A model generated the notes under the pieces. It was not told the origin of the DNA, searched no databases, and saw only the letters and a program-made list of their open reading frames with translations. A program made the translations under genes and the position numbers. A stretch of 64,000 bases of DNA from Dictyobacter vulcani (GTDB lineage Bacteria; Chloroflexota; Ktedonobacteria; Ktedonobacterales; Ktedonobacteraceae), in the NCBI RefSeq assembly GCF_008974265.1, contig NZ_BKZW01000001.1, positions 868,001 to 932,000 of the forward strand. The letters are read 5' to 3'. Shown here piece by piece: positions 1-8,350 of the stretch. The number at the start of each line of letters is the position of its first letter. Positions within the stretch are counted from its first letter, which is position 1.

Positions 1-33
1 ATGGGGTGCCCCCCACTCATCTCATCCCCTCGC

Positions 34-60
34 CTCCCACCATAGGTGGGAGAGCTTTTT
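34..60 (+). terminator. Rho-independent terminator of a gene upstream of the window
   Basis: An 8-bp perfect stem (CTCCCACC / GGTGGGAG) with a 3-nt loop is followed by AGCTTTTT. It reads as a terminator on the plus strand, so it probably ends a gene lying left of base 1. Confidence 0.6.
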
Positions 61-123
61 ATACCTTCTTTAAAATTAAAGATCATCAAGAGCTAACGAC
101 AGGAAAAATACAGGATGGAATGA

Positions 124-750
124 CTATTGCGCGGCAATGCCACGAAAGAAGATTTTTCCGACGTGGATAACGATATCTTCTGGGGAAAGTTTATCTTCTG
201 AGATCAGGCGTTCATAGCTTTTCGGAGATAACAAGCTTAAAAAAATACTGGTCATCACACTCGTTGGGAGCGTGGCATCGAACTCTCCCCGTGCCTTCCC
301 TTCTTCTAAGAGCAAAGACACACGCTCAACTACACTTTCCCATAAAGATTTGATGCAATTTCCTTTTTCCGCAAACAGGCGGCGCATATCAACGCTATGA
401 TAAATGGTGGAGAGGAGTTGTGTACGTTTGTGGAACAGTCCTGCATACATAAAATACAGCAGCGCCTCTAACTTGGCCTGGGGAGAGGACTGGGCATCCA
501 GGCTGGCATCCAGATGGCGCAAAATCTCTTGCATATCGCGAGCAAAAATGGCCACAATCAAATCATCTTTGCCTGGAAAATGCAGATAGACGGTACCTTT
601 AGCGATGCCAACCCGGCTGGCAATTTCATCCATTGAGGTTTCATGGTAGCCGCGCTCTAAAAAAACCTCTTCAGCAACCTGAAGGATTAATGTCTCGCGT
701 TCCTGCCGCTGCTTTTCTTTCAGGGAACGTGGTGATTGTGACGTTTGCAT
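124..750 (-). CDS. TetR/AcrR family transcriptional regulator
   Basis: A 208-residue one-domain-plus-ligand-pocket repressor of the TetR family. The N-terminal helix-turn-helix lies at about residues 22-65 and has the family pattern (ERGYHETSMDEIASRVGIAK then GTVYLHFPGKDDL). The rest is a helical ligand/dimer domain with no recognisable specificity. The start has a GAGG box about 8 bases upstream. TetR proteins usually repress a divergent or adjacent transporter; the neighbour on the left is outside the window and the CDF/ArsR operon on the right has its own regulator, so the target is unknown. Confidence 0.9.
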   Translation of the reverse strand: MQTSQSPRSLKEKQRQERETLILQVAEEVFLERGYHETSMDEIASRVGIAKGTVYLHFPGKDDLIVAIFARDMQEILRHLDASLDAQSSPQAKLEALLYFMYAGLFHKRTQLLSTIYHSVDMRRLFAEKGNCIKSLWESVVERVSLLLEEGKARGEFDATLPTSVMTSIFLSLLSPKSYERLISEDKLSPEDIVIHVGKIFFRGIAAQ

Positions 751-877
751 CGCTGTACCTCTTCACTGCTGCCATAAAGGCATCTTCTTGCGCTTAAATG
801 CCTGCCACACAAAAATAGCACGGCTGGCATTCCATGTCAAGCAAAACACAGCATCATCTGTCAAAACGGCATAGCTC

Positions 878-1888
878 TTACTTTGTCAGAGATTGGGCGC
901 TGACCGCCTCATGATCATGATCACAGCACTCATCCTGAGCACCTGAGCTTAAGCGACAATAAAGGCTTTCATCGCCACAGCAGGATGAAGCATGATCCTT
1001 ACATTCAAACTGGATCGTCGCATGGCTGATATTATATGTCGTTTGTAACATGGTCTGAATCTGGCCTAAGGTTCGCGCGTTTTCCTGGGGGGCCAGATCA
1101 CAGATGGAGACATGGCAGGAAAGGGCCGACATACCACTGGCAATACACCAGACGTGTAGGTCATGCACGTCATTCACCCCATCGAACGACTTGATATCTT
1201 CCACGAGTTGTTTGAGGGAGATATCAGCAGGAACAGCTTCAAGCAAAATGTCGGTGGTTTCGCGTACAATACCCCACGCGCCAAAAGCGATGAACGCGGC
1301 AATACCTACTGAGAGCAGAGGATCCACAAATGTCCAGCCAGTAAAGTAGATGATCGCACCTGCGAGAATAACTGCAACCGCAGCGCCGACATCGCCAAAC
1401 ACATGCAGACTTGCTGCACGCATATTAAGATTATGGCTCTCCTTACTCAATCCAAAACCAATAAACAGATTGATGGCAATGCCAATACCAGCCGATACAA
1501 ACATGATCAATGGCTCAACAGGCTCAGGATGCTGAAAGCGTTGCAGGGCTTCCCAGGCGATAAAAACGGCGATCAGAATTAAAGAGATTGCGTTCAGCAA
1601 GGCAACGAGAATACCAACACGATGATAGCCATAGGTTTTACGCTCGTTTGAAGGTCGCTCAGCCTGTCCCGCAGCAAACCAGGCCAATCCCAACGCAAAA
1701 AGATCAGTTAAGGTATGTCCCGCATCTGATAGCAAGGCCAGTGAGTGCGACAGAATGCCACCTACGATACCAGCCAGAAAAATGATAATCGTCAGAAAAA
1801 AAGCGGTTCGCAGCGTCTTTCTGGCCATGCCATGCGTATGATCGTGATGATGTCCATGCGCGTGTGTATGTGTATGTCCTGAACTCAT
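878..1888 (-). CDS. Cation diffusion facilitator metal efflux transporter (Zn/Cd/Co type)
   Basis: A 336-residue CDF (CzcD/ZitB-like) proton-metal antiporter of the inner membrane. The first 20 residues are a His-rich tail (nine His), followed by about six membrane spans. The transport-site motifs are intact: D55-x2-H58-x3-D62 in the second span and H162-x3-D166 in the fifth. A cytoplasmic C-terminal domain follows. The last 40 residues are rich in Cys and His (CxxxxxCC, CC-x-H-x-H), which may be an extra metal-sensing or metal-delivery tail. Its start codon overlaps the stop of the upstream ArsR gene by 4 bases (ATGA), so the two are translationally coupled and form a metal-responsive efflux operon. 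Confidence 0.95.
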   Translation of the reverse strand: MSSGHTHTHAHGHHHDHTHGMARKTLRTAFFLTIIIFLAGIVGGILSHSLALLSDAGHTLTDLFALGLAWFAAGQAERPSNERKTYGYHRVGILVALLNAISLILIAVFIAWEALQRFQHPEPVEPLIMFVSAGIGIAINLFIGFGLSKESHNLNMRAASLHVFGDVGAAVAVILAGAIIYFTGWTFVDPLLSVGIAAFIAFGAWGIVRETTDILLEAVPADISLKQLVEDIKSFDGVNDVHDLHVWCIASGMSALSCHVSICDLAPQENARTLGQIQTMLQTTYNISHATIQFECKDHASSCCGDESLYCRLSSGAQDECCDHDHEAVSAQSLTK

Positions 1889-2376
1889 TGCGCTACCTCA
1901 CGATCTACTGCACTTCCTGATATCTGGCCTTCAGCAGTATGATCAATACCCATGCGTAATAAGTGGCGAATATGTTCATCAACCAATCGGTAATAGACCA
2001 CGCGACCGACTTTGCGCATCGTCACCACTTTCTGTTGCCGTAACACTCGTAACTGATGAGAGATAGTCGTATCGTCACGCCCGAGTCCAGCGGCCAGATC
2101 ACAAACGCATAACTCACCTGTTGGAGAGGATAAGAGAGCATGCATGACCTGCAAACGTGTTGGATCACTCAACACAGAGAAAAGCGTGGCGATCCGCAAA
2201 GCATCATCTACTGGAAGCCCGTTATGCCGAATCGCGGCCACATGTTCAACATGGATTACGCGCTCCTGACATATCTCATCAATAGCAGAAATATTGGCAG
2301 GAGAAACAACTGATTTCGCAGCCATACTCTTCTTCATCCTTTCCTCGCATACCTGCACATACGTACAGCTATTCAT
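1885..2376 (-). CDS. ArsR/SmtB family metal-responsive repressor (CadC/SmtB-like)
   Basis: A 163-residue winged-helix repressor. It carries both known metal sites of the CadC/SmtB branch: the alpha3 Cys pair C90-x-C92 in ELCVCDL, and the alpha5 zinc site D133-x-H135-x10-H146-x2-E149. The longest start also gives an N-terminal Cys pair (C4, C10), as in CadC. The recognition helix is DDTTISHQLRVLRQQ. A consensus-like promoter places the mRNA 5' end at about the first ATG, so either this message is leaderless or translation starts at the ATG at 2337 (behind GAGGAAAGG), which would remove the N-terminal Cys pair. It should repress itself and the downstream CDF exporter until Zn, Cd or Pb binds. 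Confidence 0.93.
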   Translation of the reverse strand: MNSCTYVQVCEERMKKSMAAKSVVSPANISAIDEICQERVIHVEHVAAIRHNGLPVDDALRIATLFSVLSDPTRLQVMHALLSSPTGELCVCDLAAGLGRDDTTISHQLRVLRQQKVVTMRKVGRVVYYRLVDEHIRHLLRMGIDHTAEGQISGSAVDREVAQ

Positions 2377-2380
2377 CTAA

Positions 2381-2411
2381 TCAGTATACCATATTCCAGG
2401 CCAAGGCTCAA
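2381..2411 (-). promoter_or_regulatory. Sigma-70-type promoter of the arsR-CDF operon
   Basis: Reading the minus strand, TTGAGC (2411-2406) and TATACT (2388-2383) are separated by exactly 17 bases. The predicted transcription start falls within a few bases of the ATG at 2376. The spacing and hexamers are close to consensus; no start-site data support it. Confidence 0.6.
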
Positions 2412-2447
2412 GAAAGATTTGCCATACAGCCCGGTTGACTTGCGATA

Positions 2448-4493
2448 GTGGATTTTAAAGTGCTACACTTAAGTGTGTCTACTGCATTTAGCTCTGAACA
2501 GCATACAACTCATGTCTGGTGGCAACGTCTGCGTCCCAGACTTACAATCTTATATCTGGTGGTCGCATTGCTTCTAGTGCTGATCAGTGGAGCAGGGCAT
2601 TTACGTCTGTTTCATGAGTTTGGGAAAGTCTTTGGCGGTTTTACCTGGGCTATTGATAGTGATAGCTCCAATGGACAAATTGTCATCATCACCACCCCCC
2701 CACAACTGCCTCCTTTTGCGATTCCGTCCGGGTCGCTGACCAGTGATACCCATATCATTAAAGCCAATAATACGCCTGGTGCAGCTGGTATGCAGAAAGT
2801 ATATCAACATGCACACCCGGGGGAGATCATTACCTACACCGCTGGAGGTGACCAGACATCATCGATGATCTTTACCCGGCCAACCTCTGTTTTTAACTGG
2901 GATTTGTGGTGGCAAACCTTTGGAATGACCTTTATCGCTGGCATAAGCTGGCTGATTGTCGGCATCGTCTTACTCGCGACAGCCTCTGAATGGACGGGAG
3001 CGGTTGAAGGACTCACCTTACTTCCACCTGCAATGTTGCTTCTGCTCTATAGCCATTGGGGAAATATTCAAAGCGCGACCCCACCGGATTTTATTGTGCA
3101 AATGGTCTGGATCCCTTGCTTTGCCTTACTGGGAGCCGCCTTCATCCATCTAAGCCTCACGTACCGACCAATTGCCATGATGAAAGAGCGCAATCCTAGC
3201 TGGCTCATCGACGGCTTACCTTACGCTCCCCTATTGCTCTTGATAGGATATGAATGGCTCTCTTTTTTGACAATTGGCCATGTACCCATACGTACAAATA
3301 TTGAGCTCAGTCTGGGCTATGCAGTACTGGGAGGAGTGGTTAGCTTAAGTATTGGCATCGTCTCAATCCTCCAGATGCTGAATCTCTGGCCAGCAAGCAA
3401 GCGTCGCCCTCAGGAAGTGCGCGGACAAATTATTCCTTCGCGAATCCGCCATCACATCGGTGATTTGTTAACATTATGGATTGGTGGGATCGGCCTTGGT
3501 TTCTGCTTTGGAGTATTGCCGATACTACTCACTGGAAAAACCCTGCTGCCGCTCTCAACCTTCTATATGCTCGCTACTATTTATCCACTGATCTTGCTTT
3601 ACGCCATTCGTTCTCTCCGCTTGATCGCTCGCTTGCATGTCACTCTCGACCAGCGTGAGGAGGCACTGCAGGAGCAACAGAAGACTGCCCGCGTCTTACA
3701 GAAAACGAATGAAGAACTTACCCATGCAACTGAACTTTTGCTGCATGCTGATGCGCACCTGCGCTCTCTTTTGTCACAGCGCATCCACGATCAACCCAAA
3801 CAACAGGCGCTACGCATTCGCTCATTACTTGGTTACTGGCAGCATAAGCTACGGCTGGAGATGGAGCGTTCCATAGATGGAAAAGTAACTGCGCCGCAAA
3901 TTATTGAGGCATTGGGGAAGGTGCGTAAAATCAGCGAGGAGCTTGAAAGAGATCTCCATGGCTTACAACTGCTGGTCGAAGATGCTTACCAAAGGCGTAG
4001 TCTGGGCTTAAAACTACACCTGGAAAAGCTTGTACGCGAGGATTTACCCCAGTTGCATCCTGAATCTTCTCTGCAGATTCAAGCCGATCTCTGGGCCCTG
4101 GATGCGTTAAGTCTGGATTTAGAGCAAACAGATATCGGTGAGAAGATTGCGGAAGCCATCTCCTACACGGTGACACAGGCTTTACTCAATATATATAATC
4201 ACGCGGGAGCAAGCTTCGCTACCGTGCGCACCACATGCGAGGAAAACATCCTCAAAGTGGAAATCGCTGATGATGGCCATGGTTTTAATATTCGCAATGT
4301 TCCACCCGAGAAAACAAGTCTGTTCAAAGGTGAATTAAAAGTGCGCGCCGCCCACGGCACCCTTCACATAGAGTCTTTTCCCAGTCCTGGACCCAACCAT
4401 GGCACGACCATCCTGCTAGAGATTCCTTTACCACCAGAGGCACAACTTCCAGTCTCTCAAGCATTACCTGATTATAAAGAACAATATAATTAA
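2448..4493 (+). CDS. Membrane sensor histidine kinase (HisKA_3-like, ComP/NarX type)
   Basis: A 681-residue kinase with a GTG start. One membrane span near residues 30-50, an outside loop of about 110 residues, then a block of about seven spans (roughly residues 155-395) form the sensor. A coiled coil (about 395-445) leads to a dimerisation/phosphoacceptor helix with H447 in RIHDQPKQQ, a diverged HisKA_3 motif. The C-terminal HATPase_c domain (about 555-665) has an N box (QALLNIYNHAGA) and a G1 box (DDGHGF). The gene is convergent with a LuxR-type response regulator only 3 bases away, so the two are the likely pair. The multi-span sensor resembles quorum or peptide sensors such as ComP, but the ligand cannot be told. 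Confidence 0.85.
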   Translation: MDFKVLHLSVSTAFSSEQHTTHVWWQRLRPRLTILYLVVALLLVLISGAGHLRLFHEFGKVFGGFTWAIDSDSSNGQIVIITTPPQLPPFAIPSGSLTSDTHIIKANNTPGAAGMQKVYQHAHPGEIITYTAGGDQTSSMIFTRPTSVFNWDLWWQTFGMTFIAGISWLIVGIVLLATASEWTGAVEGLTLLPPAMLLLLYSHWGNIQSATPPDFIVQMVWIPCFALLGAAFIHLSLTYRPIAMMKERNPSWLIDGLPYAPLLLLIGYEWLSFLTIGHVPIRTNIELSLGYAVLGGVVSLSIGIVSILQMLNLWPASKRRPQEVRGQIIPSRIRHHIGDLLTLWIGGIGLGFCFGVLPILLTGKTLLPLSTFYMLATIYPLILLYAIRSLRLIARLHVTLDQREEALQEQQKTARVLQKTNEELTHATELLLHADAHLRSLLSQRIHDQPKQQALRIRSLLGYWQHKLRLEMERSIDGKVTAPQIIEALGKVRKISEELERDLHGLQLLVEDAYQRRSLGLKLHLEKLVREDLPQLHPESSLQIQADLWALDALSLDLEQTDIGEKIAEAISYTVTQALLNIYNHAGASFATVRTTCEENILKVEIADDGHGFNIRNVPPEKTSLFKGELKVRAAHGTLHIESFPSPGPNHGTTILLEIPLPPEAQLPVSQALPDYKEQYN

Positions 4494-4496
4494 GCT

Positions 4497-5273
4497 TTAT
4501 AGTGGTGAAGGCTCGCGCCGCAGTCCAGCGTAGGCTTCATAGGCATGAGCCAGCAGGACACGGCGACCTGGATCACTGGGGGCACCTTCTATCGAAAAGA
4601 AATTGTACAGTTCACTGACAAGATTCTCAACCGGACCAATATTGGGAGCGCCTTTGGTATTCAGAAAGCCCATGCGTAAAGCAATATCATCATTGCTTAA
4701 TCCTTGAGCAATCAAGGTGGCGCATTCTTCCTGCCGCGGCGTCAGGCGCAAGCCACGTAGGCGTTTAAGCAGATAATTCAAAACCTCGGGATCAATAAAG
4801 GTTTCTTTACGCTGCACGACCTCGGCAGCAATATGTTCTAAATAGTCGGGTTCCATATTGTTGAAAAGCGCATAACCATGCAAGCCTGAAGCTTTGCCCG
4901 CGCGCCGACTACGACTGCGAAGAGTCCCCCGACGTGTATACTCATGCCGAAATACCTCAGCCGCCAGCGTCCAACTAGGATCCTGCGTATAGATAACCAC
5001 ACGGAGACCCGGAGCGATCTCTAACAACGCACGCCCCAGTTCCACGCCATTGCTTGAGCCGAGGCGCAGATCCGACAGAACTAACCAACCAGAAAGTGCA
5101 GCATTTTCAGCCTGTTGCAGACATAACTGCTCAATCAATGTGATCGCGCCCTGGGCATCCCCAGACTGTCCTTGAATTTGTAGAAGCGTTGTCTCTTCCA
5201 CAAATTCACATACTCCTCGGCGTTTAACGGGAGTATCGTCAATCACAATCACAGGAATCTGTGTGTTTTTCAT
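4497..5273 (-). CDS. NarL/LuxR-type response regulator, atypical
   Basis: A 258-residue regulator. The receiver domain (about 1-135) keeps the acidic pair I-D12-D13 and a phosphoacceptor candidate D68 in VLSDLRLG, but has a basic insert (residues about 112-130, RRGTLRSRSRRAGK) in place of the usual switch region. The C-terminal HTH starts with LTPRQEECATLIAQGLSNDD, the LuxR signature, and is then longer than normal (an inserted FLNTKGAPNIGP stretch before the second half). It lies tail-to-tail with the sensor kinase at 2448-4493 and probably receives phosphate from it. Confidence 0.8.
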   Translation of the reverse strand: MKNTQIPVIVIDDTPVKRRGVCEFVEETTLLQIQGQSGDAQGAITLIEQLCLQQAENAALSGWLVLSDLRLGSSNGVELGRALLEIAPGLRVVIYTQDPSWTLAAEVFRHEYTRRGTLRSRSRRAGKASGLHGYALFNNMEPDYLEHIAAEVVQRKETFIDPEVLNYLLKRLRGLRLTPRQEECATLIAQGLSNDDIALRMGFLNTKGAPNIGPVENLVSELYNFFSIEGAPSDPGRRVLLAHAYEAYAGLRREPSPL

Positions 5274-5318
5274 AGAAATAGTATATGTTCCAAAATCTAG
5301 CCTTGTCCAGGATGTATG

Positions 5319-6284
5319 TTAGAGACCAGCAAAAGGTACAATCGAACCAATCAAGGCGGCATCGTTTCTCAGACAGGATGATACAACTTCGGTCCGCTGA
5401 GACAAGGCCAGCGGAAAACGGGCGCTAATCAGTGTGCGTATCTGCGCAAGCAAACTTTCGCCTCCATATAATACACCACCGCCTAAAATAAAAATACCTG
5501 GTTCAAATAAGCTGATATAACAACTAATAGCTTCAACCAACCAGCGCGCAAGTTCACGATAAATTTGTAGCGCCAGATTATCGCCACGCGCCGCCTCCTC
5601 ACCCAATAATTGATGGCTAAACACTTCATGACGCTGAAAACGCTGGGTTAAGGTTGTTTCTTCACCACGTCGCAGGGCCCGTTGCACCATCCGTTTGACC
5701 GCTTCAATCGAGAGTAACGTGTTAATGCAACCAGGCTTACCACAACTACAACGCGGTCCGGTGGAAGATATAGGAACATGACAGACATGGCCGACATATT
5801 GCCGGCCAGAGCGCTCAAGCTGACCATCTATCACCAGCGATGCACCTACCACCGCGTTTACGGTTAAGTACAGTAAGCGCTGGTGGGCTTTTCCAGATCC
5901 AAAACGATGCTCTCCGAGAATAGCGGCATCGACATCAGCATAGATGTGAGTGGGAAGTGCATAACGACTTTCGAGGAGGTCCGAGAGGGGAAAATTATTG
6001 AGGGAGGGGAGAATCGGTACGTGCAATGGACGACGGGCCGCGCTATCTACTGATCCAGGGAGACTGATACCTATACCAAGGACTTCCATTTCGTGCTCCC
6101 TGGCATGTGTTAGCATCATATCAATTGCGCGTAAATATGGGTCAAGGGTTGCGACTGCTGGACGACTCCGTAATGTTTTGGCAATACAGCGTTGTTGCAC
6201 ATGCCCTTCCTGATCAATTAATGCAACCGTTGTTTGCCCTCCTCCAATCTCTACCCCAACCGCAACGCCCTTTGCTACGCTCAT
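5319..6284 (-). CDS. ROK family sugar kinase/regulator-like protein
   Basis: A 321-residue ROK protein without an N-terminal helix-turn-helix, so of the glucokinase type rather than a NagC/XylR repressor. An actin-like phosphate loop (GVEIGGGQTT) opens the protein. The ROK zinc motif is present as CSCGKPGC (residues about 181-188), though the Glu that usually follows is Asn. The catalytic Asp sits in ADVDAAILGE where most relatives have NDAN. The start at 6284 is preferred to an upstream GTG at 6290 because AGGA lies 9 bases before it. The substrate is probably a hexose or amino sugar, but the changed Glu makes sugar specificity uncertain. Confidence 0.85.
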   Translation of the reverse strand: MSVAKGVAVGVEIGGGQTTVALIDQEGHVQQRCIAKTLRSRPAVATLDPYLRAIDMMLTHAREHEMEVLGIGISLPGSVDSAARRPLHVPILPSLNNFPLSDLLESRYALPTHIYADVDAAILGEHRFGSGKAHQRLLYLTVNAVVGASLVIDGQLERSGRQYVGHVCHVPISSTGPRCSCGKPGCINTLLSIEAVKRMVQRALRRGEETTLTQRFQRHEVFSHQLLGEEAARGDNLALQIYRELARWLVEAISCYISLFEPGIFILGGGVLYGGESLLAQIRTLISARFPLALSQRTEVVSSCLRNDAALIGSIVPFAGL

Positions 6285-6290
6285 GGGCAC

Positions 6291-6660
6291 CTGTCCTGCA
6301 TGTCTGCATTCTAGTAATACACTAGAACTCTTGTTCTTATTATGCTACGTATCAAGCAATAGAGATGAGAACGATTTATACTTGTATATACCAGAAGTAT
6401 AATCAGTAATAGAACATATGTCAAGTACAGATGTTTTGAATATCTGTACTTTAACTATTGCATGTTAAGCTGACAGAGCAAGAAACGAAGTGCTACTATA
6501 ATTATTGGAAAACTTGTACGGATGCGACTGGCGTTGTAAGCTATGAGAGATTACATTGCTTTACTGATAACATTGAAATGAGGTAGCAGTACAGCAACAA
6601 TGCCCTGTGGCGTTGCTGATATGTTGTATTGTTGGTTAAAGTACGCAAGGAGTTTCTACT
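6291..6660. other. 370-bp intergenic region with dyads upstream of the ROK gene
   Basis: Two short dyads lie just upstream of the ROK gene: CTAGT-5-ACTAG (6312-6326) and AGAAC-4-GTTCT (6324-6337). They look like operator half-sites but no factor can be assigned. A perfect 10-bp inverted repeat AAGTACAGAT / ATCTGTACTT (6423-6432, 6442-6451) lies further right. No credible gene is present; this divergent gap should hold the promoters of both the ROK gene and the operon starting at 6661. Confidence 0.4.
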
Positions 6661-7173
6661 GTGCCTGGCAAACATAATTCTGAACAATCTGGTAAAGCCC
6701 CGATTCTGGGACAGGGCCATAATTTGAGCAATGCAGAAGGGGAAATGATCAAACAGATGATCCGCGAAGAACAACATTCTCAACGCGAGCTGTTCATTCC
6801 TCAAGAAGATCTTGCTGACGAGGCGACAACCACCATGTCACCACCAACTGCTCAAGTGATCGCCGCCAGCCATATCCGCCCGATCCTTGAGATGTTTAAC
6901 CGCGATTTTCTTTATGGACAGGGACGCTTCTACGAGTATAAGGCCGGCCTGATTTTTAAATGGGGAGATGGTTATTCACGTCGCCATATCTGGGCAACCG
7001 TGGAGGATGGCAACCTGGTGCTGGAAACCAGCCATGCAAAAAAATGTGATAAGCCTTATTGTAATGGCACCCACCATGTTCTGACTCCCGAGCTCTATAC
7101 CGATCAAACATTGATCAATCAGGAACTGGGCGATCGTTTCCGCCGGCCTGTCTATGAAAGTACCGAAGATTAG
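6661..7173 (+). CDS. Hypothetical protein with a CDGSH-like C-terminal motif
   Basis: A 170-residue protein with a GTG start behind GCAAGGAG. I do not recognise the family. Residues about 1-60 are hydrophilic and probably flexible. Residues about 75-165 form a compact domain with many aromatics. Near residue 140 it has KKCDKPYCNGTHH, which matches the second half of the CDGSH iron-sulfur motif (P-x-C-[DN]-G-[ST]-H) but lacks the first C-x-C, which is replaced by T-x-H, and has one extra Cys. It may bind a metal in a changed way. The gene at 7185 starts 11 bases downstream and is surely co-transcribed. Confidence 0.7.
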   Translation: MPGKHNSEQSGKAPILGQGHNLSNAEGEMIKQMIREEQHSQRELFIPQEDLADEATTTMSPPTAQVIAASHIRPILEMFNRDFLYGQGRFYEYKAGLIFKWGDGYSRRHIWATVEDGNLVLETSHAKKCDKPYCNGTHHVLTPELYTDQTLINQELGDRFRRPVYESTED

Positions 7174-7184
7174 GAAGAAATATT

Positions 7185-7589
7185 GTGGCTACTACTATTA
7201 TTACACTGGAAAAAGATCTCTTTTTCTCGGTGAAAATTCGCGATACGCTCAGTCATCATGCTATGGATGTCTTGATCGCTCGCAATCTGTCAGCCTTTGA
7301 AAAGGGCTTACAGACACCCCATAAGCCAGTTCTGGCAATTGTGAATATCGCGATCCAGGGTGTTGATTGGGAAGAGGCGATTCGGGCAGCCGTCGTTCAA
7401 CAGGTGCCAGTGCTGGCCTTTGGCTCGCATATGGATCTGGAGGCACGGAAACGTGCACTTGAGGCGGGTGCCAACAAAGTCGTGGCTAATTCAAAATTCA
7501 CCAGCGATATGCCTGGCCTGGTACAGCGCCTGCTGACCACACCTGCTGAAAGCGACCAGGATAACGACACATTCTCTGAAGACGAGTAA
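7185..7589 (+). CDS. Degenerate receiver-domain protein
   Basis: A 134-residue stand-alone protein with the alternating beta/alpha pattern of a CheY-like receiver (strand IITLEK, helix, strand VLIAR, strand LAIVNIAI, strand VPVLAFGSH, strand KVVANS). The phosphoacceptor Asp at the end of beta3 is Asn (AIVNIAI), the acidic pair after beta1 is missing, and the conserved Lys of beta5 is replaced by Asn (VVANSKF). It therefore cannot be phosphorylated in the usual way and is probably a protein-interaction pseudo-receiver. GTG start, 11 bases after the gene at 6661, which suggests the two proteins act together. A terminator follows. Confidence 0.7.
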   Translation: MATTIITLEKDLFFSVKIRDTLSHHAMDVLIARNLSAFEKGLQTPHKPVLAIVNIAIQGVDWEEAIRAAVVQQVPVLAFGSHMDLEARKRALEAGANKVVANSKFTSDMPGLVQRLLTTPAESDQDNDTFSEDE

Positions 7590-7620
7590 ATTGCGCCGGT
7601 TAGTACATGATACAAAAAAA

Positions 7621-7666
7621 GGAAGACTCCCAGAATATGATATTCACGGGAATCTTCCTTGCTTAG
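7621..7666. terminator. Bidirectional terminator between convergent genes
   Basis: GGAAGACTCCC (7621-7631) pairs with GGGAATCTTCC (7648-7658) with one mismatch, loop of 16 bases, then TTGCTT. A-rich bases lie on the other side (acaaaaaaa), so it can serve both the operon ending at 7589 and the iron-sulfur carrier gene ending at 7718. Confidence 0.6.
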
Positions 7667-7717
7667 CATAGCGAATCAGTCTACAAACTGGCTTGCTATG
7701 CTATTTTCATCTATTCA

Positions 7718-8119
7718 TTAGTGACCGCAACCGCAGCTACGGGACTCGCCACCGCCATCGGCAGTTTTGAAGGAATGACCACAGCCACAGCTTGAGACAG
7801 CATTAGGATTATTCACGGTGAAGCCAGCACCCATCAAGCTATCAACATAATCGACTTCACTACCTGTGATATACCCCAGGCTCATGTCGTCAACGAAGAT
7901 TTTGATGTCGCTCATGGAGATGACGGTATCGCCATCCTGCTCTTCATCAAGAGTCATGCCGTACTGGAGGCCTGAGCAACCACCACCTGCGACGAAAACG
8001 CGCAGACCTAAAGCGGGATCATTTTCCTGCTTGAGCAGCTCGCGAACTTTTTCTGCTGCGGCGGATGTCATGGTCAGAACACTTGTCTCGGTCGCCGATT
8101 GCTGGTTCTGCTCAATCAT
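7718..8119 (-). CDS. A-type iron-sulfur cluster carrier/insertion protein (IscA/ErpA/SufA family)
   Basis: A 133-residue HesB/YadR/YfhF family protein, cytosolic, which carries [2Fe-2S] or [4Fe-4S] clusters to apo-enzymes. The three cluster ligands are present: Cys in AGGGCSGLQYG and the C-x-C of SSCGCGHSF. The C-terminus has an unusual extra GGGESRSCGCGH tail that repeats the C-G-C-G-H motif, so a second CxC lies 16 residues after the first. The start at 8119 has GGAGAGGTG seven bases upstream. It stands alone here, away from suf or isc genes, and could serve the many iron-sulfur proteins encoded in this window. Confidence 0.93.
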   Translation of the reverse strand: MIEQNQQSATETSVLTMTSAAAEKVRELLKQENDPALGLRVFVAGGGCSGLQYGMTLDEEQDGDTVISMSDIKIFVDDMSLGYITGSEVDYVDSLMGAGFTVNNPNAVSSCGCGHSFKTADGGGESRSCGCGH

Positions 8120-8350
8120 ATAAATTCACCTCTCCGAAAGGGTTGCCAAGGAACCCTTTAACTATCCAGATAACATAATTGTTGTGGCTACAACTACTTT
8201 TGCGTGTATTGTAACCTACAAAAAGTGAAGCGTCAAGAAATGATGCCCACTAATAAAAACAAGGAACAGTAAGAATTTATTTCCACTTTGACTTGAATAA
8301 AAAAACGGGATGAATCGGACAATGGATTAATTTCTCTATTTTTTATAAAT

